64,000 nucleotides of DNA, taken from assembly GCF_046250175.1 (NCBI RefSeq), contig NZ_CP176468.1; one strand, written 5' to 3'. Shown here piece after piece: positions 33,162-42,100 of the stretch (position 1 is its first letter; every line of letters starts with the position of its first letter). The DNA comes from Psychromonas sp030397575 (GTDB lineage Bacteria > Pseudomonadota > Gammaproteobacteria > Enterobacterales > Psychromonadaceae). Both the position numbers and the translations under genes were made by a program. The notes beneath the pieces were generated by a model. That model saw only the letters and a program-made list of their open reading frames with translations, was not told the origin of the DNA and searched no databases.

Positions 33162-35216
33162 TTATATCAAACTTAAATCTATAGGTGAACTATGGATAAA
33201 ATACTGTCTTTTAAAGGTTTCAATGGGTAGTGGTTTGGCAAATAGATAACCCTGTCCAAACTCGCAACCCGCATTGGTTAAAATTTGCTTTTGGGCTGCA
33301 TTCTCTATTCCTTCAGCAACCACTTGAATATCTAAATGGTGTGCCATCATAATAATCACTTGGCAAAGTTCACGACTATTTTTTTCATTTTCTAATTCAT
33401 CAACAAATGATTTATCTATTTTTAATACATCGACATCCATTTTCTGTAAATAAGATAATGAAGAGTAACCGACACCAAAATCATCAATCGCAATCGCAAT
33501 ACCACGTTTTTTTAACTTAGTAAGCTGAGCTCGGACTGAGTCTTCGCTTTCCATTAATAAGTTCTCAGTAATTTCTATGATAATCGCATCACGTGGTAAA
33601 CCTAATGTTTCTGTGTATTTAAACCAATCCAAAATCCACTGACCATCGCCTTTAAACTGTACTGGAGAAACATTAATACTAATTTGAAAATCGTCTGCAG
33701 CCCCTAACTTTTTAAACTGAGCGAGATCACGAGCAGCCGTACGAGCAACCCATTCACCCATCTCTAATATTAACCCCACCTCTTCAGCTATCGCAATAAA
33801 CTCATTAGGTGGAATCAAGCCTCGCTCAGGGTGATTCCAGCGAATCAAGGCCTCCGCTTTGCACATTTTATTAGTTAAAAGGTTAACAATAGGTTGGTAA
33901 TATAACTCAAAATGTTCATTGGCTAAGCTATGACGAAGATCCTCAACTAGTTGATGTTTTTGAATAACAGCATTAAGCATATTTTGCTCAAAAAAATGAT
34001 GGCTATTACGTCCAGCTTCTTTAGATTTGTACATAGCAAGATCAGCATATTTGATTAAGTTCTCGACACTTTGACCGTCTACAGGAAATAGCGCAATACC
34101 AATACTTGTGGTTACAAATACATGCTTACCTTCAATCAAAAATCCTTTTGCAAGTTCCTGGTTAATGGTATTTGCTAAAGAGCTTAAACCTGCTTCACTT
34201 ACATTTCCTTCTACTAGAATCAGGAATTCATCCCCACCTAAACGGGCTAATGTGGATCCATTATCAAGAATCTGTGTAATACAACGACTAACTTCAATGA
34301 GCAGTAAATCACCATAATCGTGCCCCATAGTGTCATTAATCTCTTTGAAGCCATCTAAATCTAAACCTAATAATGCAAATTCATGCTGTTCAGAACAGCT
34401 CACTAAGTTGGCTAATTTATCTAAAATATAACGTCGATTCGGTAAACCGGATAAGGGGTCACTAAAAGCCTGAGTGGTTAACTTATTATTAGCAACTTCT
34501 AATGCACTTGTCCGTTGCTGTACTGTTTCTTCCAATGAGTTATCACGCTGTTTTATAGTTTCTAGCATAGAGTTAAAGCAGTTAGCGAGATTACCCACTT
34601 CATCACTGGATAACACTTTAGATCGTAAATTATAGTTATTAGTGTTAGTGACACGCTCTGCAACACTGGCTAAATGCGTTAATGGATAAATAAGAATTTT
34701 TCTTAAGAAAAGAGAAAGTAAAAAACTGAGCAGTAAAATTAAGGCTAAAATTGCCAGTAAAAAGAAACTGAAAAACAGTAAGCTACGTTCGATCACTGAA
34801 TAATCAGCACTAATTGTCAATAAGCCGTACTCAACACCTTTCATCATTAAAGGAGTCGAACTTACCATCAATTTGTTAAAAATCGTTATCTTATTATTTT
34901 TTTCTGTAGACACACCTACAAATTGCTCGCCATCTTTATCAATGATTGCGGCACTGACAATATTACTTTGCCCTAATAATGACTCTAATTGTTCAGCAGC
35001 ACTTGTTTCATCTTGGAATATAAGGGTAGCGGTAAGATTAGGGGCAAGTATTTTGGCAATGGAATTTAACTTTGACTCTTCTGCTTTAGTGACTGAATTT
35101 AACTCATAAACAGTAAACATTGCAGCAATAGTCATACTACTAAATAATGCGACCATCATTAAAATCATTAATAATTTAGCATTCAAAGATCCTGTCAAAG
35201 TGCGAGGAAAAATCAT
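33162..35216 (-). CDS. Membrane GGDEF-EAL cyclic-di-GMP enzyme
   Basis: A 684-residue protein with a membrane helix at about 12-38, a periplasmic sensor region (about 40-145), a second helix (about 147-175), a HAMP domain (to about 225), GGDEF and EAL. The diguanylate cyclase site is intact (LARLGGDEF) but the usual RxxD inhibitory site five residues before it is absent. The EAL domain keeps AEALIRW, DDFGVGYSSLSYL, LKIDKSFV and VVAEGIE, so phosphodiesterase activity is also possible. Its ATG overlaps the YfiR-type gene stop (ATGA) with a strong GGAGG site, indicating coupling. The net activity cannot be told from sequence. Confidence 0.9.
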   Translation of the reverse strand: MIFPRTLTGSLNAKLLMILMMVALFSSMTIAAMFTVYELNSVTKAEESKLNSIAKILAPNLTATLIFQDETSAAEQLESLLGQSNIVSAAIIDKDGEQFVGVSTEKNNKITIFNKLMVSSTPLMMKGVEYGLLTISADYSVIERSLLFFSFFLLAILALILLLSFLLSLFLRKILIYPLTHLASVAERVTNTNNYNLRSKVLSSDEVGNLANCFNSMLETIKQRDNSLEETVQQRTSALEVANNKLTTQAFSDPLSGLPNRRYILDKLANLVSCSEQHEFALLGLDLDGFKEINDTMGHDYGDLLLIEVSRCITQILDNGSTLARLGGDEFLILVEGNVSEAGLSSLANTINQELAKGFLIEGKHVFVTTSIGIALFPVDGQSVENLIKYADLAMYKSKEAGRNSHHFFEQNMLNAVIQKHQLVEDLRHSLANEHFELYYQPIVNLLTNKMCKAEALIRWNHPERGLIPPNEFIAIAEEVGLILEMGEWVARTAARDLAQFKKLGAADDFQISINVSPVQFKGDGQWILDWFKYTETLGLPRDAIIIEITENLLMESEDSVRAQLTKLKKRGIAIAIDDFGVGYSSLSYLQKMDVDVLKIDKSFVDELENEKNSRELCQVIIMMAHHLDIQVVAEGIENAAQKQILTNAGCEFGQGYLFAKPLPIETFKRQYFIHSSPIDLSLI

Positions 35217-35758
35217 TGTTCTCCTCCTTGATAAATCCTACCTAAACGCAGCACTTTAGAACTCATTTTTATACCGGATTTCCTTAATCGACTTGGTGAT
35301 ACTTCAAACCTGACTTTGCCACTAATTATAAAAAAATTAATATGACCTCCAGAAGATAAAAATCCATCAAATTCTCCTACTAGCATTAAGGAAGATATCA
35401 CTTCATTTTTCGATATAGCATGCCAAACATCAGCATCTGCTTTTGATATGAATAGAGTATTACAGTTAGTCAGACTTGGATTATCATCTGTTAACAGGAC
35501 TAACTCAACAGGCCGATTTTCTATAGAAAGCGCCTTCAATGTTTTAGCTGCAGAAACAATAAAGTCAGGATTAAAGCTACAAATGTTGTAACTGTTTTGT
35601 TGACTGGCGTTAAACCAGCTTCCTTGCGAATAGCGCGCAAAATTGTATATAAAACCAGATTTTATAGCATCTTCTCTTGAGTTCGCCATAGTATTTCCTG
35701 ATATAAGGAAAAGTAATAGCGATATCAATATAAGACTAGTCTTACGTAAAATAAACAT
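35213..35758 (-). CDS. YfiR/DUF4154 family periplasmic protein
   Basis: A 181-residue protein with a signal peptide (about 1-25, ending NTMA) and a DUF4154 domain: AIKSGFIYNFARYSQ near the N-terminus, LFISKADAD in the centre and a C-terminal HINFFIISGKVRFEVSP stretch. In Pseudomonas the homologue YfiR is a periplasmic inhibitor of the diguanylate cyclase YfiN. Here it lies directly upstream of a membrane GGDEF-EAL enzyme with overlapping codons, so a similar sensor-inhibitor role is inferred. Confidence 0.87.
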   Translation of the reverse strand: MFILRKTSLILISLLLFLISGNTMANSREDAIKSGFIYNFARYSQGSWFNASQQNSYNICSFNPDFIVSAAKTLKALSIENRPVELVLLTDDNPSLTNCNTLFISKADADVWHAISKNEVISSLMLVGEFDGFLSSGGHINFFIISGKVRFEVSPSRLRKSGIKMSSKVLRLGRIYQGGEQ

Positions 35759-35768
35759 GGGTATATAC

Positions 35769-37784
35769 CTAGAATTTTGCCGTTATTTGAGCTAAATAAC
35801 TAGGCTCAATAAAAGTGACAACCGTATAAGCTTCACTACTATTACCATATTCAATATGTTTCCCATATAACAAGTTGTTACCCGTTAATGAAAAAGTAAC
35901 GGTATCATTAATTTGCCATCGCCAGCTAGCATCTAATACTGCGTAATCTTTTGTATCATAGGCCTCGCCATCTTCAATCCTATAAGTTAAAGACAAATGA
36001 TGGTTATCGGTTAAAGTAATATTGGCTTTTGCAATAAGTTGACGCATATAAGCATCATGACCGATCGCTTCTGTTGTACCTGCTGGCAGATCATATTGAT
36101 AAGAAGTTAAACTATAGCCAATTTCAGTATTAAGTTTACGGTTAGGACTCCAATTTAACGTTGCTTCTCCACCATAGGTTGTTAGCTCACCATCGGAGAC
36201 AAAATTATAGGTAATGTAAGTAAAGGTATCGTTAACGTCTGGGTCAATCACCAACACATTACGTGCTTTCGTATGGAATAGAGATATATCAACTCCCCAG
36301 TTATCTTCACTGTATCGATACCCCAATTCTTTAGAGAATGACTTTTCTGCATCAATATCATTATTACCTATTATGTCACTTCTAATACCTAAAGATGAAT
36401 TAACACGAGCAATATTATTGTATTCAAGAAATGAAGGTACACGTACTCCCTGAGAAACAGCTCCCCAAATAGTATGACGAGATTCAGGAGTCCATAAAAA
36501 ACGAACCATAGGTTGATGCTCCCACCCGGTGAAACTATTTTTTTCTGAACGGTTACCAATAATCAGTTTAAATTTGTCAGGAACCAGATTAAATTGAAAT
36601 TGGATGAATCCACCAAAGTGATCATAATGATTGAGATTACTGAGATTGCTAAAAAAATCGTTCTCCTCAATAAACACATCGCTGTAACGATAGTTTACCC
36701 CCCAATCAAACTGAGTATGTTTGATTAACGTATTCATTTGGTAATCAATGTCTGTGGTTAAAAATTTATCTCTATAATAAGCTTGTTCGCCGCGTTGAGA
36801 GCTAAAGGAAACCTGTAGCATTTGATTTGAAACAGGGGATATACGGTGATCTAACCGTGTCATTAATTGTAAATAATCGAGGGTATATTGGTCATAAACA
36901 TAACTTGATAGATTCGTATTAACATCAGCTAACCTTAAGTTTTGCCCCATATCAATATTGTTATACCAAACTTGCGCTAATAAACTTAAATCATCATTAA
37001 TATTAAAATCAACTCGCCCATTTAGATTTTGTTTTTTGCCATCATCATGTGCAGACAAGTCCTTTTCGCTTTTACTCGACTCATCAGTTTGCTCAACACC
37101 ACCAGAAATTCTAAAGGAACTGTAATTGACTAAATCGCCACCGACTCTAAAATCGACCTTATAATCTTGCTTTGTGCCAGTAGCCAATTGCACTATATTA
37201 TCGCGCGTATCCGCGGTATGTTTAGTAATGATATTAACCACACCGTTGGTCGCATTGCTTCCCCATAGTAGTCCTCCCTGACCACGTATAACCTCTATAC
37301 GTTCTATATCATACAGAGGAACATTAATAGCTTCCCAATACACACCTGCAAAACCAGGGTTATAAATGCTTTGACCATCAATCATCACCAATAATTTACT
37401 AGAATGTCTTCCCGCAGTACTTCTAGTGGTAATAGCCCATTGGTTATTATCTAATTTTCGCACTTGCATACCGGGTACTAAAGTCAATGCTTGAGCAACG
37501 GAAGTAACACCTGATTGGATTATTTCTCGATTAGTAAGTACATAAATAGAAGCGGCAGTGTCAGATTTATTTTGTAAACGCTTCATAGCAGACGTCACTT
37601 GAATATCCGCTGCCATTAGACTATCAAAATCTAAACTCGGTAAATCATCGGCTTCATTATATTCCTCTGACTTCCCGTAAGCGGGATGAGTAATGAATGC
37701 AGTACTAGATAGTGCGAATAAAACAGTATAAAAATATTGATAACGTTTCACACTCGACATGATAGTTGCTTTAGTAATTTCCAT
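35769..37784 (-). CDS. TonB-dependent outer-membrane receptor
   Basis: A receptor of about 671 residues. After a signal peptide (ending near AYG) and a short linker comes the plug domain with ASIYVLTNREIIQSGVTSVA, LLVMIDGQSIYNPGFAG, ERIEVIRGQGGLLWGSNATNGVVNI-type motifs, then a beta-barrel ending in an aromatic-terminated strand (AQITAKF). The start at 37784 is chosen for proximity of a GGA motif; a start eight codons later (37760) is equally possible. It is the first gene of an operon with the YfiR-type and GGDEF-EAL genes, ten bases from the next gene. The ligand is unknown. Confidence 0.9.
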   Translation of the reverse strand: MEITKATIMSSVKRYQYFYTVLFALSSTAFITHPAYGKSEEYNEADDLPSLDFDSLMAADIQVTSAMKRLQNKSDTAASIYVLTNREIIQSGVTSVAQALTLVPGMQVRKLDNNQWAITTRSTAGRHSSKLLVMIDGQSIYNPGFAGVYWEAINVPLYDIERIEVIRGQGGLLWGSNATNGVVNIITKHTADTRDNIVQLATGTKQDYKVDFRVGGDLVNYSSFRISGGVEQTDESSKSEKDLSAHDDGKKQNLNGRVDFNINDDLSLLAQVWYNNIDMGQNLRLADVNTNLSSYVYDQYTLDYLQLMTRLDHRISPVSNQMLQVSFSSQRGEQAYYRDKFLTTDIDYQMNTLIKHTQFDWGVNYRYSDVFIEENDFFSNLSNLNHYDHFGGFIQFQFNLVPDKFKLIIGNRSEKNSFTGWEHQPMVRFLWTPESRHTIWGAVSQGVRVPSFLEYNNIARVNSSLGIRSDIIGNNDIDAEKSFSKELGYRYSEDNWGVDISLFHTKARNVLVIDPDVNDTFTYITYNFVSDGELTTYGGEATLNWSPNRKLNTEIGYSLTSYQYDLPAGTTEAIGHDAYMRQLIAKANITLTDNHHLSLTYRIEDGEAYDTKDYAVLDASWRWQINDTVTFSLTGNNLLYGKHIEYGNSSEAYTVVTFIEPSYLAQITAKF

Positions 37785-38149
37785 ATAAAAAATCCGTATC
37801 TTGATAAAATAACAACTCTGATAATAACTAAATAAAATCATGCAGTTAAGATAGCACTATTTTATTTAAGTTTATAATGCATTTAATTGTTCTATGACAT
37901 ATTAATAACCACTTACTTTCTAAACTGGCGCGAAGAGAAGCTAAGAGTAAGGTTTAATCATTTACCAAATAAAAAAGAACTTGTTGCACTAGTATAGGCA
38001 TAAATAATATATAAAAACCAAATTAATATATCAAAATAGGTAATCAATAATGAAATATTTGTTACCTCATGAAAGCAAGTTTTGATGCTTGTTATAAAAT
38101 CATTTACACTCGAGAGCTATTTAACCTCTTACATATTAAGGTGCATTTC
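37785..38149. other. Intergenic region between divergent receptor and rdgC genes
   Basis: About 365 AT-rich bases that must hold the promoters of both divergent units. No gene, RNA or clear operator was recognised. No convincing Fur box is visible upstream of the receptor, which argues mildly against an iron-siderophore role. Confidence 0.4.
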
Positions 38150-39058
38150 ATGTTTTTTAAAAACCTTCAAGTTTATCGTTTTACTCGTCCTATGGAACAA
38201 GACGACAGCGCACTAGAAAGAAACCTAGAGGAATTTAAATTTAAACCTTGTGGTAGCCAAGATATTTCAAAACTAGGCTGGGTTTTTCCAATGGGGAAAA
38301 ATGGCAGCATGTTCACACACATTCACCAAAAACAAATTTTGATATGCCTTAAAAAAGAAGAAAAGATGTTGCCAGCCGGCGTCATTAAAGATCAATTGAA
38401 TGAACGTGTTGAAGCTATTGAGTTAGAGCAAGGTCGAGCATTAAAGAAAAAAGAAAAAGATAGTTTGAAAGAAGACATTATTATGCAACTGCTGCCTCGC
38501 GCATTTAGTCGTACCTCTCAAACTTTCGCATGGATAGATAATGAAACCAACATGTTATATGTTGACTGTTCGAGTGCTCGTAAAGCAGAAGAACTTATTT
38601 CGCTACTACGTAAAACCTTAGGTAGTTTGCCAGTGGTTCCTGTTCAATTACAAAACCAAACGGATGTTGTAATGACCGATTGGTTAGTTGAAGGCAATAT
38701 TCCTGCAAACTTCCAACTAGAAGATGAAGCAGAACTATGCTCAGCCTTGGAAGGCGGCGGTATTATTCGTTGTAAGCAACAGGATCTTCTGTCGGATGAG
38801 ATTAAAAAACATTTAGACTCAGATAAGTTTGTTACTAAACTAGCATTAAATTGGGCTGATAGTATCTCCTTTGTGATTGGAGAAGAGTTTGCACTAAAAC
38901 GTCTAAAATTCTCTGACGTATTGCAAGAACAAAATGAACACATCGAAGCAGATGATTATGCAGCACGTTTTGATGCCGACTTTATATTGATGACCGGAGA
39001 GATAAAACAACTTGTCCCTTCATTAGTGGAAATTTTCGGTGGCGAACAAAGCTTGTAA
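38150..39058 (+). CDS. rdgC: Recombination-associated protein RdgC
   Basis: A 302-residue protein matching E. coli RdgC (303), a ring-shaped nucleoid-associated protein that binds double-stranded DNA and restrains RecA. Family segments are MFFKNLQVYRFTRP at the start, GWVFPMG, LLPRAFSRTSQTFAWID and GGIIRCKQQDL. The ATG at 38150 is chosen because the family begins with MxFKNL and AAGGTG lies just upstream, although the frame is open further 5'. A clear terminator follows. Confidence 0.95.
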   Translation: MFFKNLQVYRFTRPMEQDDSALERNLEEFKFKPCGSQDISKLGWVFPMGKNGSMFTHIHQKQILICLKKEEKMLPAGVIKDQLNERVEAIELEQGRALKKKEKDSLKEDIIMQLLPRAFSRTSQTFAWIDNETNMLYVDCSSARKAEELISLLRKTLGSLPVVPVQLQNQTDVVMTDWLVEGNIPANFQLEDEAELCSALEGGGIIRCKQQDLLSDEIKKHLDSDKFVTKLALNWADSISFVIGEEFALKRLKFSDVLQEQNEHIEADDYAARFDADFILMTGEIKQLVPSLVEIFGGEQSL

Positions 39059-39087
39059 ACAGTAAAAGCATTAATTTAATCCAACTA

Positions 39088-39112
39088 AACCTGCTCCTGA
39101 GCAGGTTTTTTT
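39088..39112 (+). terminator. Rho-independent terminator of rdgC
   Basis: The arms ACCTGCT/AGCAGGT with a 4-base loop are followed by a T-tract of seven, 30 bases after the rdgC stop. Confidence 0.88.
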
Positions 39113-39316
39113 ATATCTAATAAGCCCACTAATTTGCGTGATTAATATACATACTTAAACGTAAATACTCTTCTAAAATACTAAAACCATCCAACCGTTT
39201 ATTATTTTTAAACCAATTACTGACTATTCTGATCACTAAACACCTCGCCACCACAGTAAATTAGTCGAACATTTAATCAAAAAACACAAAAAATGAGCAA
39301 TATAGACAAAATTTAC

Positions 39317-39357
39317 TTGATCAATGCAAAAAATAAGAATACTGTTGTTACATACAG
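39317..39357 (+). promoter_or_regulatory. LexA-controlled promoter of the sulA-like gene
   Basis: A -35 element TTGATC (39317-39322) and a -10 element TACTGT (39340-39345) are separated by exactly 17 bases. A perfect LexA box, CTGTTGTTACATACAG (39342-39357, CTGT-N8-ACAG), overlaps the -10 element, so LexA binding would block RNA polymerase. The downstream gene begins at 39382. Confidence 0.85.
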
Positions 39358-39381
39358 TGTTTATTTATACAGGTGAATCAT

Positions 39382-39798
39382 ATGCTATCTAGATTAATGA
39401 CAACAACACAAGTTAACCCATTTTTATTACAGGATTATGAGCCAGCAACGGCAGTAAATACTGAGTTAGTGAATGTGCATTATCAAGAAAACAACTATCA
39501 AAAATTGTTGTCGCATATACAAGCAGGTGAAGATCAAGGCTGGATACTGTTTCTAGCTCCACCGGGGAAGCCAAACACACAATTCTTTCAAGCAGCAGGC
39601 ATCGATAAAAGTCGTGTGTTGATGATTGATTCAAGTAAAGTAAATGATCAATTAACGCTGTTATCGGCGCTATTAAAAAGTAACAATTATTGCACTGTAG
39701 TAACTTGGGTTAATGAGTTGTCTACACAAGCTCGTTCGATCATCGAAACAGATGCACAACAAACCAACACAAGTTGCTTTATCTACTGTAATCAATAA
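39382..39798 (+). CDS. sulA: SulA-like SOS cell division inhibitor
   Basis: A 138-residue protein resembling SulA, which binds FtsZ and halts division during DNA damage. The SulA core is recognisable: GWILFLAPPGKP, QAAGIDKSRVLMID, then SNNYCTVVTWVNELS, corresponding to WILWLTPQ, QASGL..KVMQI and GNYSVVIGWL of the E. coli protein. The N-terminal third is not conserved, as expected. The ATG at 39382 has AGGTG six bases upstream. A perfect LexA box overlaps its promoter, which strongly supports the assignment. Confidence 0.85.
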   Translation: MLSRLMTTTQVNPFLLQDYEPATAVNTELVNVHYQENNYQKLLSHIQAGEDQGWILFLAPPGKPNTQFFQAAGIDKSRVLMIDSSKVNDQLTLLSALLKSNNYCTVVTWVNELSTQARSIIETDAQQTNTSCFIYCNQ

Positions 39799-40069
39799 AC
39801 AATGTTATAAATTAAAAACTTTATTACTAACAGACATTGCAAAGTTATGTGCATACTTAGTCGACATGAAGTATTAACAACAAGTAAACAATGGTAAAAA
39901 GTCATTTAATGTAGCTAAACTTGACCCAGGTCATTTGCTACTAAGTTGCCTTGTTTATACTCGCTTTATAGGCTGTTTTATTCGTGTAAGTTTTGTAAAA
40001 AACAGCAAATTAATTACACTAGAAGACTGAATCAAAATTTAGCTAAATGTGTTGTAATAAGGATCTACT

Positions 40070-40273
40070 ATGTTCAAATATAGCGAAAAAACTAAAAATC
40101 TCATTAACCTTATTGGTAGTGGCGATACAGCTTATGTGCCTAAAGCAATTTCTTGTGCGGTTAATACATTGGATGAAATTGCGCAGGATACAAATTTACC
40201 AGAAAAAGTAAGAGAATCGGCTGCATTTGCAGCAGCAAACTTAGTATTGAGTGATTATAACGATGATGATTAG
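40070..40273 (+). CDS. Small conserved protein of unknown function
   Basis: A 67-residue acidic protein, predicted helical: YSEKTKNLINLIGSGD, then IPKAISCAVNTLDEIAQD-like helices and LPEKVRESAAFAAANLVLSDYNDDD. AAGGA lies before the ATG and a good terminator follows, so it is expressed as its own unit. I recall similar short proteins in Vibrio and Shewanella but cannot name a family. No signal peptide or membrane segment is present. Confidence 0.75.
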   Translation: MFKYSEKTKNLINLIGSGDTAYVPKAISCAVNTLDEIAQDTNLPEKVRESAAFAAANLVLSDYNDDD

Positions 40274-40319
40274 CGAATAACTGAGAAAAGCTGATCTTTA
40301 TAAATAAAAAAACACTGAA

Positions 40320-40346
40320 AAAAAAGGAGCATTACGCTCCTTTTTT
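40320..40346. terminator. Bidirectional terminator between the small gene and serS
   Basis: The arms AAAAGGAGC (40322-40330) and GCTCCTTTT (40336-40344) with a 5-base loop, flanked by A and T runs, can end transcription of both the plus-strand small gene and minus-strand serS. Confidence 0.9.
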
Positions 40347-40377
40347 CATGAATTAATACCTTTAGCTTTAGACTAAT

Positions 40378-41664
40378 TTAACCAATATGTGTTAAACCGC
40401 CCATATAGCTTTGCAGTACAGCAGGGACTTCGATACGACCATCTGCACATTGATAGTTTTCTAAAATAGCCACTAATGTACGACCTACAGCTAAACCAGA
40501 TCCGTTTAATGTATGTAACAATTCAGGCTTTTTCGCACCAGAACGACGAAATCTTGCTTGTAAACGACGTGCTTGGAAATCACCCACGTTAGAACATGAA
40601 GAAATTTCTCGGTAAGTATCTTGAGCAGGTAACCAGACTTCTAAATCGTAAGTCTTAGTCGCACTGAACCCCATATCACCAGTACACAATACTACTTTAC
40701 GGTAAGGTAACTCTAAGTTTTTCAACACTTGCTCTGCGTGACCTGTTAACTCTTCTAATGCTTCAAAGCTTTTGTCAGGGTGAACAAGTTGCACCATTTC
40801 AACTTTATCAAATTGATGCTGACGGATCAGGCCGCGCGTATCACGTCCATAAGATCCAGCTTCGCTTCGAAAACAAGGAGTATGTGCGGTCATTTTAATT
40901 GGTAGATCTGATTCATCGTAAATCACATCTCGGCTCATATTTGTTAATGGCACTTCAGCCGTTGGAATCAACGACATACCAATACCCTCTTCCGTTGCTG
41001 GATTAGTATTAAATAGATCATCACCAAATTTTGGTAACTGGCCAGTACCGTATAAGCTATCTGCATTGACTAAATAAGGAACATACATTTCAGTATAACC
41101 ATGATCATTAGTGTGCAGATTAAGCATGTATTGTGCTAGTGAACGATGTAATTTTGCAATTTGTCCTTGCATCACAATAAAGCGAGAGCCAGAAATTTTA
41201 ACTGCTGATTTAAAGTCTAAACCGCCCAAAGCTTCACCTAGCTCAACATGATCCTTCACTGCAAAGTCATATTGCTTAGGTGTTCCCCACGTTAATACTT
41301 CAACATTCTCACTTTCATCTTTACCGATAGGTGCCGATTCATGTGGCAAGTTAGGGACACGGTCAGAAATCGTTTTGATTTGCTCACTAACCACAGCAAA
41401 CTCTTCTTTTGCTTTTTCTAACGCATCACTTAATTCATTCATTGCTTCACGTAATGGCTTGATATCTTCACCACGTTTTGCCGCTTGACCAATATCTTTA
41501 GAGCGAGTGTTACGCTCAGATTGCAAGTTTTCAGTGCTGATTTGTAACGACTTTCTCTTTTCTTCTAACTCACTGAGTAAATTAACATCTAAATCAAAAC
41601 CGCGTTTTTTTAATAACTCTGCAGTTTGCTCAATATCATTACGTAGAAACTTTGCGTCTAACAT
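40378..41664 (-). CDS. serS: Seryl-tRNA synthetase SerS
   Basis: A 428-residue class II synthetase (E. coli 430). The N-terminal tRNA-binding coiled coil spans about 25-100 (rich in Glu, Lys and Gln). Catalytic motifs are the motif 2 region CFRSEAGSYGRDTRGLIRQHQF and motif 3 NGSGLAVGRTLVAILE near the C-terminus. The start MLDAKFLRND at 41664 is taken from family alignment; the frame extends 19 codons further upstream. It is the last gene of ftsK-lolA-rarA-crcB-serS. Confidence 0.96.
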   Translation of the reverse strand: MLDAKFLRNDIEQTAELLKKRGFDLDVNLLSELEEKRKSLQISTENLQSERNTRSKDIGQAAKRGEDIKPLREAMNELSDALEKAKEEFAVVSEQIKTISDRVPNLPHESAPIGKDESENVEVLTWGTPKQYDFAVKDHVELGEALGGLDFKSAVKISGSRFIVMQGQIAKLHRSLAQYMLNLHTNDHGYTEMYVPYLVNADSLYGTGQLPKFGDDLFNTNPATEEGIGMSLIPTAEVPLTNMSRDVIYDESDLPIKMTAHTPCFRSEAGSYGRDTRGLIRQHQFDKVEMVQLVHPDKSFEALEELTGHAEQVLKNLELPYRKVVLCTGDMGFSATKTYDLEVWLPAQDTYREISSCSNVGDFQARRLQARFRRSGAKKPELLHTLNGSGLAVGRTLVAILENYQCADGRIEVPAVLQSYMGGLTHIG

Positions 41665-41672
41665 CTTATTCC

Positions 41673-42059
41673 CTAACTTTTCAAAACTAATAAAGTACCT
41701 AGGTATGCTGCCAATAAACATACCATCACATTTAACACCACATTCAACATCGCCTTCAATAACTCACCCTGCTGGATTAACAACAGGCTATCCATGGAAA
41801 ATGAAGAAAATGTGGTTAATGCACCTAAAAAACCTACACCAATTAATGGCCACCAAGGTGAAGAGGAGATTGTTTCTTGTTGAACTAACTGATAAATACA
41901 GCCCATTATCAGCGAGCCAATCACATTGACTGTAAGTGTAGCAAAAGGAAAACCTTTTCCAAAGAGGCTAACCATACCAATACCAATTAAATAACGGAAA
42001 GTTGCCCCAAATGCCCCGCCAAAAGCAACAAAAGCAATATTCACCATAAGATTGTTCAT
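41673..42059 (-). CDS. crcB: Fluoride channel CrcB/Fluc
   Basis: A 128-residue membrane protein with four helices that forms a dual-topology dimeric fluoride exporter. Family motifs are GGAFGATFRYLIG, TLTVNVIGSLIMG (with the pore Asn) and GFLGALTTFSSFSMD (with the phenylalanine pair of the fluoride path). AAGGATG precedes the ATG. No fluoride riboswitch was recognised in the 41-base gap to rarA. It sits between rarA and serS, an arrangement familiar from vibrios. Confidence 0.94.
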   Translation of the reverse strand: MNNLMVNIAFVAFGGAFGATFRYLIGIGMVSLFGKGFPFATLTVNVIGSLIMGCIYQLVQQETISSSPWWPLIGVGFLGALTTFSSFSMDSLLLIQQGELLKAMLNVVLNVMVCLLAAYLGTLLVLKS

Positions 42060-42100
42060 TTTACATCCTTAAACACAAACCATTGATAACTGAGTATGGA

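Noticed and set aside
41507..41929. 140-codon plus-strand frame opposite serS and crcB
   Set aside because: It is antisense to two well-conserved genes and has no recognisable protein features.
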